From the NCBI RefSeq assembly GCF_026745355.1, contig NC_079202.1:35534350-35598349 (forward strand): a stretch of 64,000 bases of DNA, given 5' to 3'. The notes beneath the pieces are model-generated. The model was given only the letters and a program-made list of their open reading frames with translations, ran no database searches and had not been told where the DNA came from. Positions within the stretch are counted from its first letter, which is position 1. Each line of letters starts with the position of its first letter. Both the position numbers and the translations under genes were made by a program. The DNA is from Beta vulgaris subsp. vulgaris. Taxonomy: Eukaryota > Streptophyta > Magnoliopsida > Caryophyllales > Amaranthaceae. Below are positions 22,366 to 34,309 of this stretch, piece by piece.

Positions 22366-25024
22366 TGTGACAGCCCCCGTCCTAGCTTCTATTAAAAATT
22401 CATTAAAACCCATACTTTCTATCATTAGCGGAAGCAAAATTATAATCAAGGTCATGGAGGCGGTCACTTGCTAGAGTCAACCCATTTAATATGGTTGAAT
22501 TGACTCTACGAGCTAATCTTATAATAAAACATTCTTCACATACGAAATAAGTTAGTTATTACAGACTCAAAGTAAAATTATAAAGTAGAGTTGAACAGTG
22601 TTCATAAAGCAGAAGTGAAACACAAAATATGATCATGTTCAGGCTTGCATCCACTATGATAGTCGAGACATGACTTCACTACAGCTCTTCCATCAGACTA
22701 CCTTAGCTTGCTATTCCCTGCACAAGAGTCTGCCCCCACCAGGACAGGCTCATAGAACAAAAATCAGTTTACACTGGTATGCAAATCAATCCGGAAATAG
22801 ATTATGGTGGCTGAAAACAAGGAGTGATCCCACTCCAGAGATAATTTGCAAATCAATATGTTAAGGGAATAAACCTTCATCGTAAGAATACACATTTGAA
22901 ATGTTCACAGGTTTATAGCAACCGTCTACATACAAACACAAATTTGAAAACGTTTAGTTTGAGAGCGTAGGAAGAAGAGATCGCAATGAGGTGTATTAGA
23001 ATACAACCTCCACACAATTCGGAGTTAAACTCCTACTATTTTCTCACTTGCAAGCTTTTATGGGACATGTCCTTTCACACATTACACACATTCCTCTTCA
23101 CTATGCAAAAACGAATTCAAATTCTTTAATAACAAACACACTTTCTAAAATGGTTTGTAAGAAGTTATATTAACACTTAAGCTTATAAAAATGATTTAAG
23201 GTTTGGTTAAGGATGGAATAATGGACTTAGGACAGTAGCTTCATGATTTTGGGAATGCAAAAAAAATAGTTTTAAAAGAATCCACACAATTCTACTAACA
23301 TAAATAATCTAGGTTTGAGGTGCGAAAAAGGGTGATTTAATTCGGACCTCATAACAAAGAATACTTTAAATAGAATTTGATCATCGATTTTGATGGAGTA
23401 ATATAAGTGGAACATTTATGTTTAAGATACTGTAAGTACACATATATCATTGAAAATGTTTCCCTTAAAAGATTATAGGAAACCCGATTTAGTTCATTCT
23501 TAAAACGTAGTTTAAAAATAGTTTTCGAACCCTCTGATGTAATTTGAAATGATATAGAAAATTCTTATCAAGGTATATCATGGACACCAAGTGTTCTTTA
23601 TCAATAGTAACTAATAATAAGTCCAATGAAATCCTTTTCCAACATTGATAACATTTCCAAGTGAAATCACATAGAAAAACATGCCTTTAACAACACTTTT
23701 AGTGTAAAAACTCTACCTTCATCCTAAAAAATGTTCTTAGCTATTGACACACATATATATGACAACCTAATCTCATTCCACCTACTGTCTTTTCTCCAAA
23801 AATCCATCCAAAATACCAAAATTCACAATTCTTAGCCAAATCGAGTAAAATCCACATGCTATTCTTCCTAATGTAAGAAAAGGAACTCTTTTTCATTTGT
23901 TGTACCAACATGCAAAGGACTATACTTGTATATCATCAAAAGACAAAATCCAATAACCATTCAAAAAAAAAAATTCAACCTTAATTTCGTGCCAAAATAA
24001 ATCTAATAACTTTCATCATACTTAACCTCCAAAAAGGGATCAAATTTGCATACCTTAACTTGTAAATGGTGTAACTCAACTTCTACTTGTCCTTTGGATT
24101 AGATTTTTATTTCTTTGGAATCCTTAAACACCTATTTATATCCACACAAAATTTCATAAGAATTGACCTAAGAGAAGTACTTCAATTTACCTAAACAAAT
24201 CCACATACCTACTGTTTTTCTGGTTGAGGAAGATGGCCTTGCTTCTTGAACTTCCCGACTCTTTACCTTCCCAGTATGCACCTATGTGTTTAGAATATGA
24301 ATCAAGCTTTGCATGCAAGTTTCTATAGAGAGAAATTGAAGAAAACGAAGAAGAGGCCACGTCCTGCAACTACCGCAGGACTGGCGAGTGAGAGGAGGAA
24401 GAAATAGAGTAATCTGGGCAGCAAGCTTCTTTTGGAATTTTGTGGTGAAATTTTTATGCAATGTTGGTATACATGTGAACTAAGAGTGGTTATACTTATA
24501 CTTCGTAACTTGTCCTTCAATAAGTCAAATTAGATATTTGTTCCTACTTGATCCTTTGCAGAAATTTTCTGCTCTTCTTTTGTACTATCCTAAGCCTAAT
24601 TTTTATATTAATTTGCTTACTAGTGATCTAACTTTCCCCAAGATGATTATTTTACTCACAAACATCCATAACATATACTCCTTGATTTATATTAACCCAT
24701 ATATATTAAAGATCTCCAAAGTCCATTTTATTAAACACAACCACCAATTTGCCTAATAGTTGAAACATGATTCCTATCTTCCACTAGTTCTGAATTTCCA
24801 CAACTCAACTTCTTAAAATAATATATCGATACTAAATGTTCACATATAACTTAATAATATTATTATCTTTACATAATTCCTTCAAAGTACTAATTACACA
24901 AAAGCACAAATTATTTTTTACACACAACTTATCATACGTATTACTTACGTACGATCACATTTAAATTTCACAATTTAAGTTACTTAATCGTGTATTAATT
25001 CTTTATTATTTACCGGCTGTTACA
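22366..25024 (-). repeat. 5' LTR of the chromovirus
   Basis: Begins TGTGACAGCCC (plus-strand reading) and ends CGGCTGTTACA; collinear with the other LTR at 15951-18619. The TATA position of the partner LTR is altered here (TATAGAAAC on the minus strand), which may weaken the promoter of this copy. Confidence 0.95.
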
Positions 25025-25256
25025 GCATGCCTCTTTCTCTTTCTCTCTCCATCACTTCACACACGAACACCGCCATCTTCTCTTTCAATTACCCCAACTC
25101 GGTCAACTAACCCGACTTTCAACCAATTCACTCATATCTAAAACCCTATTTTTTGGTTAAAACTGCAAATATGGATGACGCATTTCGATTTTGATTTATC
25201 GCTTCTTCATATTTCCTAAACCGTTTATTCTTTCGTCACACTATGGCTGCGAATCT
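25025..25256. other. Old host or transposon sequence split by insertions (left part)
   Basis: A CT-rich leader-like stretch followed by AT-rich sequence. It continues at 39296-40125, because the LINE and the Tat element between them are later insertions. No coding region is recognised. Confidence 0.5.
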
Positions 25257-25317
25257 ATGTCAACTTTATATTACTTTTGCTAGTGTTTTTTTTTTTACAC
25301 AGTCGATTGATAGTCTT
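25257..25317. repeat. Target duplication of the LINE, left copy
   Basis: ATGTCAACTTTATATTACTT and onward to GATTGATAGTCTT (61 bp) recurs at 39237-39295 (59 bp) with a different T-run length (11 versus 8) and few substitutions. It is followed by the poly-T that is the LINE's poly-A tail on the other strand. Confidence 0.85.
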
Positions 25318-25493
25318 ATTTTTTTTTTGGCAATTCAATGTTCTTATTGAAAACCAAAAAAAAATATTGGTGGTGAGTTACAACCTAGTCTCATGTATGC
25401 TAACTAGCTCAATCTCCCAACAACAAGTTAGGGATAACAAACAACAAAAACATGCCTACTGCACTAACATCTTCCTCTCATTACAATTACAGG
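25318..25493 (-). mobile_element. LINE 3' end with poly-A tail
   Basis: On the minus strand the piece reads ...TTTTCAATAAGAACATTG, AATTGCC and then a run of A at 25319-25329, a typical 3' untranslated end of plant LINEs with an AATAAG-like signal. It is the 3' part of the same LINE whose coding part lies at 37702-39239; the Tat element separates them. Confidence 0.8.
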
Positions 25494-26122
25494 TGTTGTA
25501 GCCTAAAAATCAAGGGCTACCAAGATGACACGTGGCTTCATCTCAGCCTTACATGTGGCGCATGTTTATGAAGGTAAAGTACATGGGTCAGAAAATTATG
25601 TGGGCTAAAGTACACTTTTCTGAGGAAAAAGATGTACTAAAACCACTCTTATGACCCAAATCTGTACTTAGGCCCAGCTAAAGCAGCTTATATCCCTGCA
25701 TAAAGGTGAGGTGTACTGGCCAATCAGTTTCTGCCACGTGTCACCATTTTATTGCTTAGCTAATCAGATGCTCCCAAATTAGGGTGACATCAAGGTACAA
25801 CAGTCATTTCAAACAGTATAAATAGTCCTTGAAATCAGGGGAAAGGTACGTTTTTCAGAGCATAGGACTGTTATTCTGCCATAAATTCTCTCTCTCTCTC
25901 TCTACTTTCTCTCTCTAAAAGTTCCTTCATATCCCTGATATCTGACTTAAGCATCGGAGGGGGAAATACCACCCAAACTTCCAGGGTGGGTCCCTTTTTG
26001 CAGGTTGCTAATCGGAGCTCCGGATTGGGATTCGAGTCCAATCATTGTTGCATAAGTCTCCTAGTTGAGAACCTGTTGTTGGGAATTGTTGTATTAAATT
26101 ACTAGTTTTGCACTACGTAACA
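25494..26122 (+). repeat. 5' LTR of the Tat element
   Basis: Runs from TGTTGTAGCC to TACGTAACA. TATAAATAG at 25817-25825 is the likely promoter. A CT microsatellite follows in the leader (25888-25915). The other LTR differs at roughly 20 or more sites by eye. Confidence 0.93.
25817..25825 (+). promoter_or_regulatory. LTR TATA box
   Basis: TATAAATAG in the 5' LTR, preserved at 37395-37403 in the 3' LTR, lies upstream of a CT-rich probable transcript start. Confidence 0.75.
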
Positions 26123-26123
26123 T

Positions 26124-26140
26124 TTGGCGCCGTCTGTGGG
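26124..26140 (+). other. Primer-binding site of the Tat element
   Basis: TTGGCGCCGTCTGTGGG follows the 5' LTR by a base or two. The TGGCGCCGT part matches the complement of the tRNA-Asp 3' end; the rest departs from it. This form is common in Tat-type elements, but the exact primer tRNA cannot be fixed here. Confidence 0.75.
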
Positions 26141-26151
26141 GTGACGCAACA

Positions 26152-27850
26152 ATGACAGATTGTCACTCATCAAACGTGGCAAGGAATAGAAGTTTCAGGA
26201 TTCAAGTAGAGGATACGGTGGATGACGAGAGGCCACCCCGAGGACGGGACAGGCACCATGCTGCCGTTCATCTCGAGGGAAGAACTGCGACCCCTGTCAT
26301 CCAGGAAAACCTTGATCGTCCAGTGACAGCTGGTTAACTGGAAACTATCTTAAACGACTTCCAGACCAGAATGGCCGCTGTTATGGAAGAGCAGATTAAG
26401 AACAACATGTTGTTCTTTCAGATAAGCCTAGGAAGGGAGGCTGCTGAGCCGCTCAAAGGAAGGTCTCAAGAAGGTCGTCCAGGGACCAGCTGGCCACCAC
26501 GGCCAGAATTGTCCAGGCCGCCTTCTAAGGGAAAGCAGCCAGCTGTTAGCGAGTCAAGGAGAAAGATGGACTGGAAGCTGGTAGTCCGTCCAGGAGATAA
26601 TATTCCTCCCACTAGTCACAAGATGGAGACGGACGCTAGGGAGTACCTAGAGGCCAAGAGGGCTACTGCTCTTGAGCGTTCAGCCTCCGGTTCTACTTCT
26701 TACATGAAAGATCCGTCATTGAGAGTTCCATCTAAAACAGCAGGAAGAAGTCATGGACCTTCGGCTATTCAGCCAAGGCAAGAGAAGACAGTTTTGCATC
26801 CAATGGTGTATAGGCGTCAGGCCTTAGCTAACACCTCTTCAAACCCAGTATTGAAGGAGTACCGCAGGGATATCCACTGAGGGTCAGGCTGGGGCGCTCC
26901 AGATTAATTGGCCGACTCCCTTTTTGGTCAGAATCATGGAGTCTCCTCCTTTCCCAAAGGTTAAACTCCCGACGATCGAGCCTTTTGATGGTACAACAGA
27001 TCCAGACGATCATTTATCAGCTTTCAAACACCAGATGTATGTCCAGGGTGTTGATGACGCTACATGGTGTAAGAACTTTCCGGCCACATTGAAGGGAGTG
27101 GCGCAGAAGTGGTTCAACAATTTACCTCCTAACTCAGTAAACAACTTCACTGAGCTTAGTATCTTGTTCACTAGCAATTTTGCGGCAAACCGTCAAGAAC
27201 AGAAGACAAGCATGCATTTAGGAAAGGTAGTTCAAGGGCCTAAAGAAGCCTTAAGGAGTTATGTGAAGCGGTTCAATTTGGAATTATTGCAGATCCAAGA
27301 TCTGAATGCTGGAGTGGTGTTTGACGCCTTCATCCGGGGTCTAAGACCTGGCAGCTTTAAGTTTGATTTAGTGAAGAAGAAGATAACAACCTTAACAGAG
27401 GCTCTGAAGGAAGCCGAAGCATTCATCCATGCCAAGGAAGTTTGTGCAGAAGCCAAACAGCCGGAGGTGAAGAAAGCTGAAGAGGCAGTTCAGCCAAAAA
27501 AGAGTCTCCCCAAGAAAGCTGCAACTTGTGCGATGACTTCAATGACCACCTCGTCCAAGAAGAGCAGGAGGTCTGAGCCGGCAGCCTCAGTTAAGCCCAT
27601 AGAGTTCAACAAAGATCAGTATTCCATTCTCATGGAAATTAAAGATCAGCATGAATTGAAGGCGCCGGCAGAGATGAAAACACCCTACAGAAATAGGGAC
27701 GAAAGTAAGTACTGTCATTTCCACAAAGATTGTGGTCATGAGACGAATGAGTGCAAGCATCTCAAGAGAGCATTGGAGGATTTGGCCCGAAAGGGAAAAA
27801 TGAACTCTTATCTACCCTCGTCAGGAAGGAAATTCCAGAAAAAAAGATAA
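26152..27850 (+). pseudogene. Tat element gag, broken
   Basis: Starts at ATG 26152, 12 bases after the primer site. The same frame continues past a TAA at 26335-26337 to about 26860, then shifts by one base into the frame that carries the capsid domain (26936-27850: KLPTIEPFDGTTDPDDHL, then WFNNLPPNS and LRSYVKRFNLE). A CxFH...C zinc-binding motif (YCHFHKDCGHETNECKHL) lies near the end. The capsid packages element RNA. The stop and frameshift disable it. Confidence 0.88.
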
Positions 27851-28430
27851 TCGTCAAGGAAGAAGAAAAGATGACGAAAGTATTGATGAAGACATTGTAA
27901 TGGTGATCTCTGGGGGATTCGCGGCTGGAGGACCAACAACTCGCTGCCATAAAAACTATCTGAGGGAACTCAGCTAGGTGATGCTCACCAATCAGGCAGA
28001 GGCTGATCCTTTCCCCACGATAGTGGTCAGTGAGCAGGATCGGGGAAAGATAAGAACCCCTCATGACGACCCGCTGGTGGTGGAAATGAAGATTGCTAAT
28101 CTCAGGGTGCGACGGATAATGATTGATACAGGAAGTTCCACCGACATCATCAGCGCAGATTGTCTTTCAAGATTAAGGTTTGATGAAAATGAATTGGTTC
28201 CAGTAAATCATCCGATCATTGGTTTCGGGGGGGGGGGTAATTCATCCTATGGGGACGGTTACCCTACCCGTCAGAGTTGGAGACAAAGAAGCTGCGAGAA
28301 CGCTTTTTGTGAAGTTCCTGGTAGTACGAGATCTGACGGCATACAACGTCATCCTCGAACGACCTACCTTAAATCAGATCAAAGCTGTCATTGTTACTCA
28401 CCTGATGCTCATGAAATTTGTGTGTGATAA
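27851..28430 (+). pseudogene. Tat element protease
   Basis: After gag the frame shifts in a run of A residues near 27840, then continues with a TAG at about 27975 into the protease. The active site is MIDTGSSTDIIS and is preceded by the VRRIMI strand. A run of 11 G residues (28227-28237), inside the flap region IIGFGGG, shifts the frame again. The domain processes the polyprotein in intact relatives. Confidence 0.85.
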
Positions 28431-30170
28431 TGGGAAAATTGGGTCTTTGTATGGAGACCAGCAGGCGGCAAGAGAATGCTATCTTACTACATTGAGACCA
28501 TCATCATGGAAGGAGAAATCAGAACGGCCAAAGGCCATAGAGGAAGAGCCGGCCGAAAAAGTGAAAGGCCATTTAACTGAGTTGAAGCATGAGGTAGAGA
28601 AAGCACAGGCAAAACCTCTTCAAGAGGGCAAGCCGTCAATGCTCTTACCCAGCAAGAAAAGGAGGTGTTTGGCTATCAAAGAAGAGAAGAATTCATCCAA
28701 TGAAGTTATGGCAATTATGAGCTTGGGACTAGAACGTCCAGAGCCAGTAGAAAGCCCAGTAGAAATCTGTTTAAGACTAGAACGTCCGGAGAGGACAATG
28801 AAGATTGGATTCGTCCTGAGTTCTGAAACCAAGGACACCTTGGTTGCGTTGCTGAAAGAATTTGCAGATGTTTTCGCCTATACTGTGGAAGAAATGCTGG
28901 GAATAGATCCTGAAGTTGCAGTACATAAGCTGAACATTGAGCCGAGGAAGAAGCCAGTCTGGCAAAAGATGAGGCATCTAGGGCCGGCTAGAAATCAGGC
29001 CGTTGACCAAGAGGTCCAAACGCTGCTCAAATCCAAGTTTATCCGCGAAACCTATTATCCGGATTAGGTGGCAAATGTGGTAATGGTTCCCAAGCCGAAT
29101 GGTACTTGGAGGATGTGTGTTGATTACACAGATTTGAACAAGGTTTGTCCTAAGGACAGCTTCCCGCTGCCCAAGATTGACCGGCTGGTTGATTCTACAG
29201 TAGGGCATGCACTGCTTAGTTTCATGGACGCCTACTCAGGCTTTCACCAAATTCCTATGTTGCCGGATGATCAGGATAAAACCTCTTTCATTACTGAAAA
29301 AGGGCTATATGGCTGGCTTCGGATGCCCTTCGGCTTGAGGAATGCGCCGGGCACCTTTCAAAGGATCATCAACACTGTTTTTCAGCCGCAGCTAGGGAAA
29401 AATATGGAGGCTTATATTGACGATATGATCGTCAAAAGTCGAGAAGAAAAGGATCACTTGGAAGATTTAAGAGAAACCTTCATCATATTGAGAAAGTACA
29501 AGTTAAAGCTCAATCCGCAGAAATGCGTATTCGGCGTAGTAGCTGGGAAGTTTCTAGGGTTTTTGGTCGATCAGCGAGGGATTGAGGCCAACCATGACAA
29601 AATTCAAGCAATTCTAGATATGACCTCGCCGTCCAAAGTCAAGGAAGTTCAGCGTCTGACGGGATGTCTGGCCACTCTTGGACGGTTTCTATCAAAATCA
29701 GGAGATAAGTGTCATCACTTCTTTGCGACCATAAAAAAGAATGCAAAGTTTGAATGGACGGAGGAAGCTGAGAAAGCACTTCAGCAAGTTAAAAACCACC
29801 TTCGACAATTACCTAGGCTAATCAGCCCGGCCGAAGGAGAAAAAATGTATGTTTACCTGGCCGTGTCCCCATTCGCGGTAAGTGCTGTTCTCCTAGCTGA
29901 GAGAGATTCAGTACAAATACCCGTTTATTTTGTTAGCCATGTGCTAAAGGACACAGAAGGCAGGGATTCGTCAATTGAGAAGTTCGACCTGACGCTGCTA
30001 ATGGCCAGCCGGAAGTTGAGGCCTTATTTTCTTGCTCACAGTATTCTAGTCTACACAGACCAGCCGTTAAGGCAAGTGTTGCATAAGATGGACACCTCCG
30101 AACGAATGTTGAAGTGGGCCGTAGAGCTCAATATGTTTGATATGACGTTCGAGCCCGAAAAGCAATTAAG
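28431..30170 (+). pseudogene. Tat element reverse transcriptase and first RNase H
   Basis: A linker (up to YYPD near 29064) is followed by a TAG at 29065-29067 where relatives have tryptophan (YPDW), then RT proper from 29068. Visible motifs are VVMVPKPNGTWRMCVDYTDL, FMDAYSGFHQI, LRMPFGLRNAPGTFQR and the catalytic YIDDM. The first RNase H follows (SPFAVSAVLL, FVSHVLKDTE, LVYTDQPL). The frame is lost near 30165, just before the LADFIVEL motif that starts the next domain. Confidence 0.93.
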
Positions 30171-30650
30171 GGGCAAGCTCTGGCGGACTTTATTGTAGAG
30201 CTCACCCGGCCTACAGTAGAAAACGTCCAGGACCCAGCAGAGGGAAAGAGGCATTGGACCCTAATGGTGGACGGATCATCCACTGCTAATGGATGTGGAG
30301 CCGGGATCATTTTCCAGTCACCAGAAGGGGACAAGTTTGAGTATGCAATGAAGTTTCGATTCCAGGCTTCAAACAAAGAAGCAGAGTATGAAGCTCTCTT
30401 AGCCGGCATTAGAATGTGCAAAGCGGCTGGAGCCCTGGAAATTGAAGCAAAAACTGATTCCCTGTTGGTGGTCAGCCAAGTGAATGGAGATTTTGAATGC
30501 AAGGAGGCGTGTATGAGTAAGTATATGAGCCTTATAAAAGAGAAGGTCAAGTCTTTGAAACGATTCGTCCTAGATCAAGTGCTAAGATCTTAAAACCATC
30601 AGGCTGATGCCCTCTCCAAGCTAGCCAGTTCGGCTGAGGGTGATGTGCCT
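30171..30650 (+). pseudogene. Tat element second, archaeal-type RNase H
   Basis: From ALADFIVELTRP the frame leads into an RNase H with MVDGSSTANGCGAGI (first acidic D), EAEYEALLAGIRM (E) and AKTDSLLVV (D). A TAA at about 30591-30593 interrupts the end just before NHQADALSKLAS, which holds the last acidic residue. This extra domain is the hallmark of the Tat clade and is structurally close to plant RVT_3 RNases H. Confidence 0.92.
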
Positions 30651-31958
30651 AGAACAGTTTTCTGGGAGGTCAAGGCGGCCAAGAGCATTGATGCCAAGGA
30701 AGTCCTGTTTCTTAGCCGAGAAGATAACTGGATGAGCCCCATTATTGAATATAACAAGACAGGCCGCTTGCCTCTTGATCCTCTAGAAGCTAAGTATGTG
30801 AAGGCTAGGGACAAGTGGTTCGAGTTGTGGAATAAAACTTTGTACAAAAAATCCTTCAACCGGCCTCTTCTCAAGTGCATCAGTAGGAAGGATGGATTGG
30901 AGGTTTTGAAAGAATTGCATGAATGAGCCTTGCTTCCCACATTGGGGGAGGGCGTTAGGAGAAAAAGCTCTAAGGACTGGCTATTTTTGGCCGACCTTGA
31001 AGGAGGACGCCTTGCTTTACGCGAAGAAATGTGATAGTTGTCAAAAGCATGGCAAATCTATCAAAAGCCGTCCAATTACTTAACTCCAATCCTTTTCCTC
31101 TCTCCCTTTGCTAAATGGGGAATGGATATTCTTGGCCCTTTTCTATTGTGCCGGCCAGAAAAAATTCGTAATAGTAGTCGTCGACTACTTTACAAAATGG
31201 GTGGAGGCTGAAGCACTGAGAGGCATTACCACCAACGACGTCAAAGATTCATCTGGAAGAACCTCATCACAAGGTTTGGTATGCCCCAGTCCATTGACTT
31301 TGACAACGGACCATAATTTGAAACACCCAAGCTTCGTCAATGGCTGGACGATCAAGGAATCCGGGCTCACTTTGCTGCAGTGGCTCATCCGCAAGCTAAT
31401 GGGCAGGTCGAAACTTTTAATAAAATCTTGTCAGCCGGAATCAAAAAGAAGCTAGACAATGCAAGGGGATTATGGGTTGAAGAGTTACAATTGGTCTTGT
31501 GGTGCATAAGAACAACGGCCAAAAACTCAACGGGTGAAACTCCATTCATGCTCGTCTATGGATCAGAGGCCATTCTCCCTATTGAGGTTGAGGAACCAAC
31601 TCTGCGAGTAATGATGTACTCAGAAGATGCCAACTGGGCTGCTCTTCGGACGGCCTTGGACTTGGTTCCTGAAGTCAGGGACAATGCGCTGCTGAGAATG
31701 CAACTCTACAAGCTAAGAATGACTAGAGAGTTCAACAGAAGAGTGGCTAGGCGGCCACTTAAAAAAGGAGACCTTGTCCTAAGAAAAATGGAAGCAGTAG
31801 GCCGAGCCAAAGAGCTAGGCAAGCTCACTCCAAATTGGGAAGGCCCCTACAAGATCGTCGAAGAAGTTCAGAATGGTACCTTTCGTCTGGAAGGAATGGA
31901 CGGTCGTTCTATTCCTAGTACGTGGAACTCTGATACTTTGAAAAAATACTTTGTTTAA
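30651..31958 (+). pseudogene. Tat element integrase
   Basis: The zinc finger region is scrambled by frameshifts (30927-31090; KKCDSCQKHGK readable in another frame). The core is visible as VIVVVDYFTKWVEAEAL (first D), a damaged FDNGP region (second D, near 31297) and AAVAHPQANGQVETFNK (E). The C-terminal part from 31380 is open to TAA at 31956-31958, with NWEGPYKIVEE and WNSDTLKKYFV. No chromodomain is present. Confidence 0.9.
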
Positions 31959-32903
31959 GATATCTTGAGTAAGTGTAATCTTTTCTTAGTGCCTCGCAAT
32001 GAAAAAAGTAGAAATGTATACTTGTACCTTGGCTCTTCGTCAAGCAAAATTCATATAATACAACTCTACTTCTCTCTTATGACTGTCTCTCTGTTTTATT
32101 TATTTGCTTTAGTTATAAATGCATACCTTCGTCCAAGTTGACTAATAAAGCAGAGCAGCAAGTAAAAACACCTTCTATTAGGAGATCGGCCAACATGTTA
32201 TCATCCTAATATGGATAAGTACATAAAATCGGCCGGGAGTTTGATTACTTAAAGAGTTAAACATCTCCTACACAAGGTCGTCTGGAATTAGGATGCCTTA
32301 TTAAAGGTATCCTACTTTCCCTCCAAAAGCCAAAATTAGAAATAACAACCTTACTAAAGGAACAAGTTATTTCATAATTTAACAAAGATGGACGGGTTAC
32401 AATCACCTTCATAAAACGTCCAAGTTATTTGAGCAAATTATGGTCTTTTTCCTTCTTGAAACAAAGGAAGGTCACTAAGACCTCCTCGTTCAAGAAGGGC
32501 GGCATATAGAGACCTAATTTATTGAAAATAACTAAGTCTTTGTCTAATAACGAAAGATAGCCAAAATTCAGGCCGAACAAGTTATTAACTTAACAGATTT
32601 TAAACTCACAAGTTTCCAACTTAGGCAATTGATGAACGTCTTGAAATACTCGGCCAAAAGAGCCATTGGATCAGATGAAGTGTGTTAGGACGAATTGTTT
32701 TCGTACTTAGGCATAAATGTTTGATCAAAAAACAAGGCGTCCATTGCATGAAAGTATAAAGCATTGGAAATGGAAAAAGATAACTCTTTTATAGATAAAA
32801 GATTACAAATCTAAAAATTACAAAAACAAAAGTAAAAAACTGAAAAAACTACAAAATACAATTGGCCTGCGGCCAAGATTGGGGAAGGAGAATAGCAAGG
32901 ACA
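31959..32903. other. Non-coding spacer between pol and antisense gene
   Basis: About 0.95 kb separates the converging ends of the sense pol and the antisense gene. I see no coding; it is moderately AT-rich and may hold the 3' ends of both transcripts. Confidence 0.5.
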
Positions 32904-34309
32904 TTAAGCTCCTGGAGTTTCATCGTCGGCCTGGGCTTCAGGGTCAACCTCCTCTTCCTCCTCGTCATCAGAGGGTTCTTGGAAGACAAGAAGTTCCTCC
33001 CCAGCCAAGGTAGCTTTATGAAGGCTTTCTTGAAAGTTAAGCCGTCGGACGTATCTAGGAGTATCGTCCTCCTCGACCAACATTTCGAAAGCCTTCACCG
33101 CCCAGTCCTTGGTCGTGTTAATTACTCCGTTTAGAGCTTCTTTGACCGACTCACATGTTGCCGTGACCTCTTCCTTTAGCACGCTGTTCTTGGCTCGAAG
33201 ATAACGATTCTCTCTTCTAAGCTCTGCGGCCGCAAGAAGGGTTGTATCTCTTTCGGCCTTCAGAGAGCGTTCAAAAGCGGCTCTCTCGTCTAGAAGCTCC
33301 GTCAGCCGAAGCAAGTAGGTCTGGTTTTGGGCCTCCATTTCGGCCGATCTTTTTTCCCAGGCCTCCCTAGACTGACGGTGCAGCACTTCCTGTTCAGCCA
33401 TTAGATACTGAGCCAGGTCAGCCGCCTTTGTAACCTCCTGGACGAGTTGCTTGTTCTCTTTCCTAAGCAATCTTGGCCAGTCCTCGGTCATCATGCTGCG
33501 AGCAAAGAGTTGGAAAAAGAAAGACGAAGATATTTCAGGACGGTTGTATAAACAAATGAAAATCTAACAAGTATAAAACACAAGCGTCCAAAGAAGAAGA
33601 AGGATATACCTCGGCAGCAAGTTGAGACATGTAGTCTACATGTCTTGACGATGCCCCCCTCAACCCTTTGATGTAAGGTTCAGGGAAGCACTTGAAAAGC
33701 TCCAGCTTGAGCTTCTCACGATCAGCCGATGTCATCTTCGCAAAGGCAGCAGAAGATATATCGTCTGAAAGGATGGGGAGAGCCGTCAGGAGCCTGCCCT
33801 TTTCCTTTAACTGAAAGAGGAGACTCGTCAATATTTCGGACTGGGATAACCACGGCTTGTTTGTTGGACGGACTCATCGGACACCCGCCAACCCGCAGTG
33901 TTCTAACTATATTTGAGTAATAAGACTCACCAGAAGAACGGGAGGCCTTCCTATAAGCCTTCGGCATCTGGTCTACCAGTTAGGCGACTGGTCCAGTGAA
34001 AGTTGACCCGTCCAAAGCCGTGTCCGGCTTAGCAGGCTTATCCTATGATCCGTCCATTTGAGCAACCGCTTCTAGTCGCTCAGATTGGTTGATGGGGCCG
34101 GTGTAGGTAACCAAAGCCCTCTCCTCGATAGCCAGAGGATCAACCTCAGCCGGAATGGTAATCTCGACTTTGGGAATCGGCCGAGAAGGCTTCTTATTTT
34201 TGGCAGTAAAGCCTTTGGATTTCTTGGGAGGAGGCGCGTCGCTGGTGGCAGCCGACCTCTTCTTTGAAGCCGCTTTTTCCGCCAACGCTTTGGACGTTGG
34301 GGAATTTTT

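Larger units (their letters stand above)
15951..25024 (-). mobile_element. Tekay/Del-like chromovirus (Ty3/Gypsy), degraded
   Basis: A minus-strand LTR retrotransposon with two long direct LTRs, a primer site complementary to initiator tRNA-Met, a polypurine tract, and gag, protease, RT, RNase H and integrase remnants in Ty3/Gypsy order. The integrase C-terminus carries a chromodomain-like tail, and with long LTRs and the tRNA-Met primer this fits the Tekay/Del clade. Flanks are GCACG (15946-15950) and GCATG (25025-25029), a 5-bp duplication with one CpG-type transition. The internal part is only 3.75 kb: the leader and most of gag are missing, and pol is split by several frameshifts. Confidence 0.92.

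Noticed and set aside
18133..24756. Paired small frames (for example at 18133 and 24538) repeated in both LTRs
   Set aside because: They are simply the two LTR copies; not conserved proteins.
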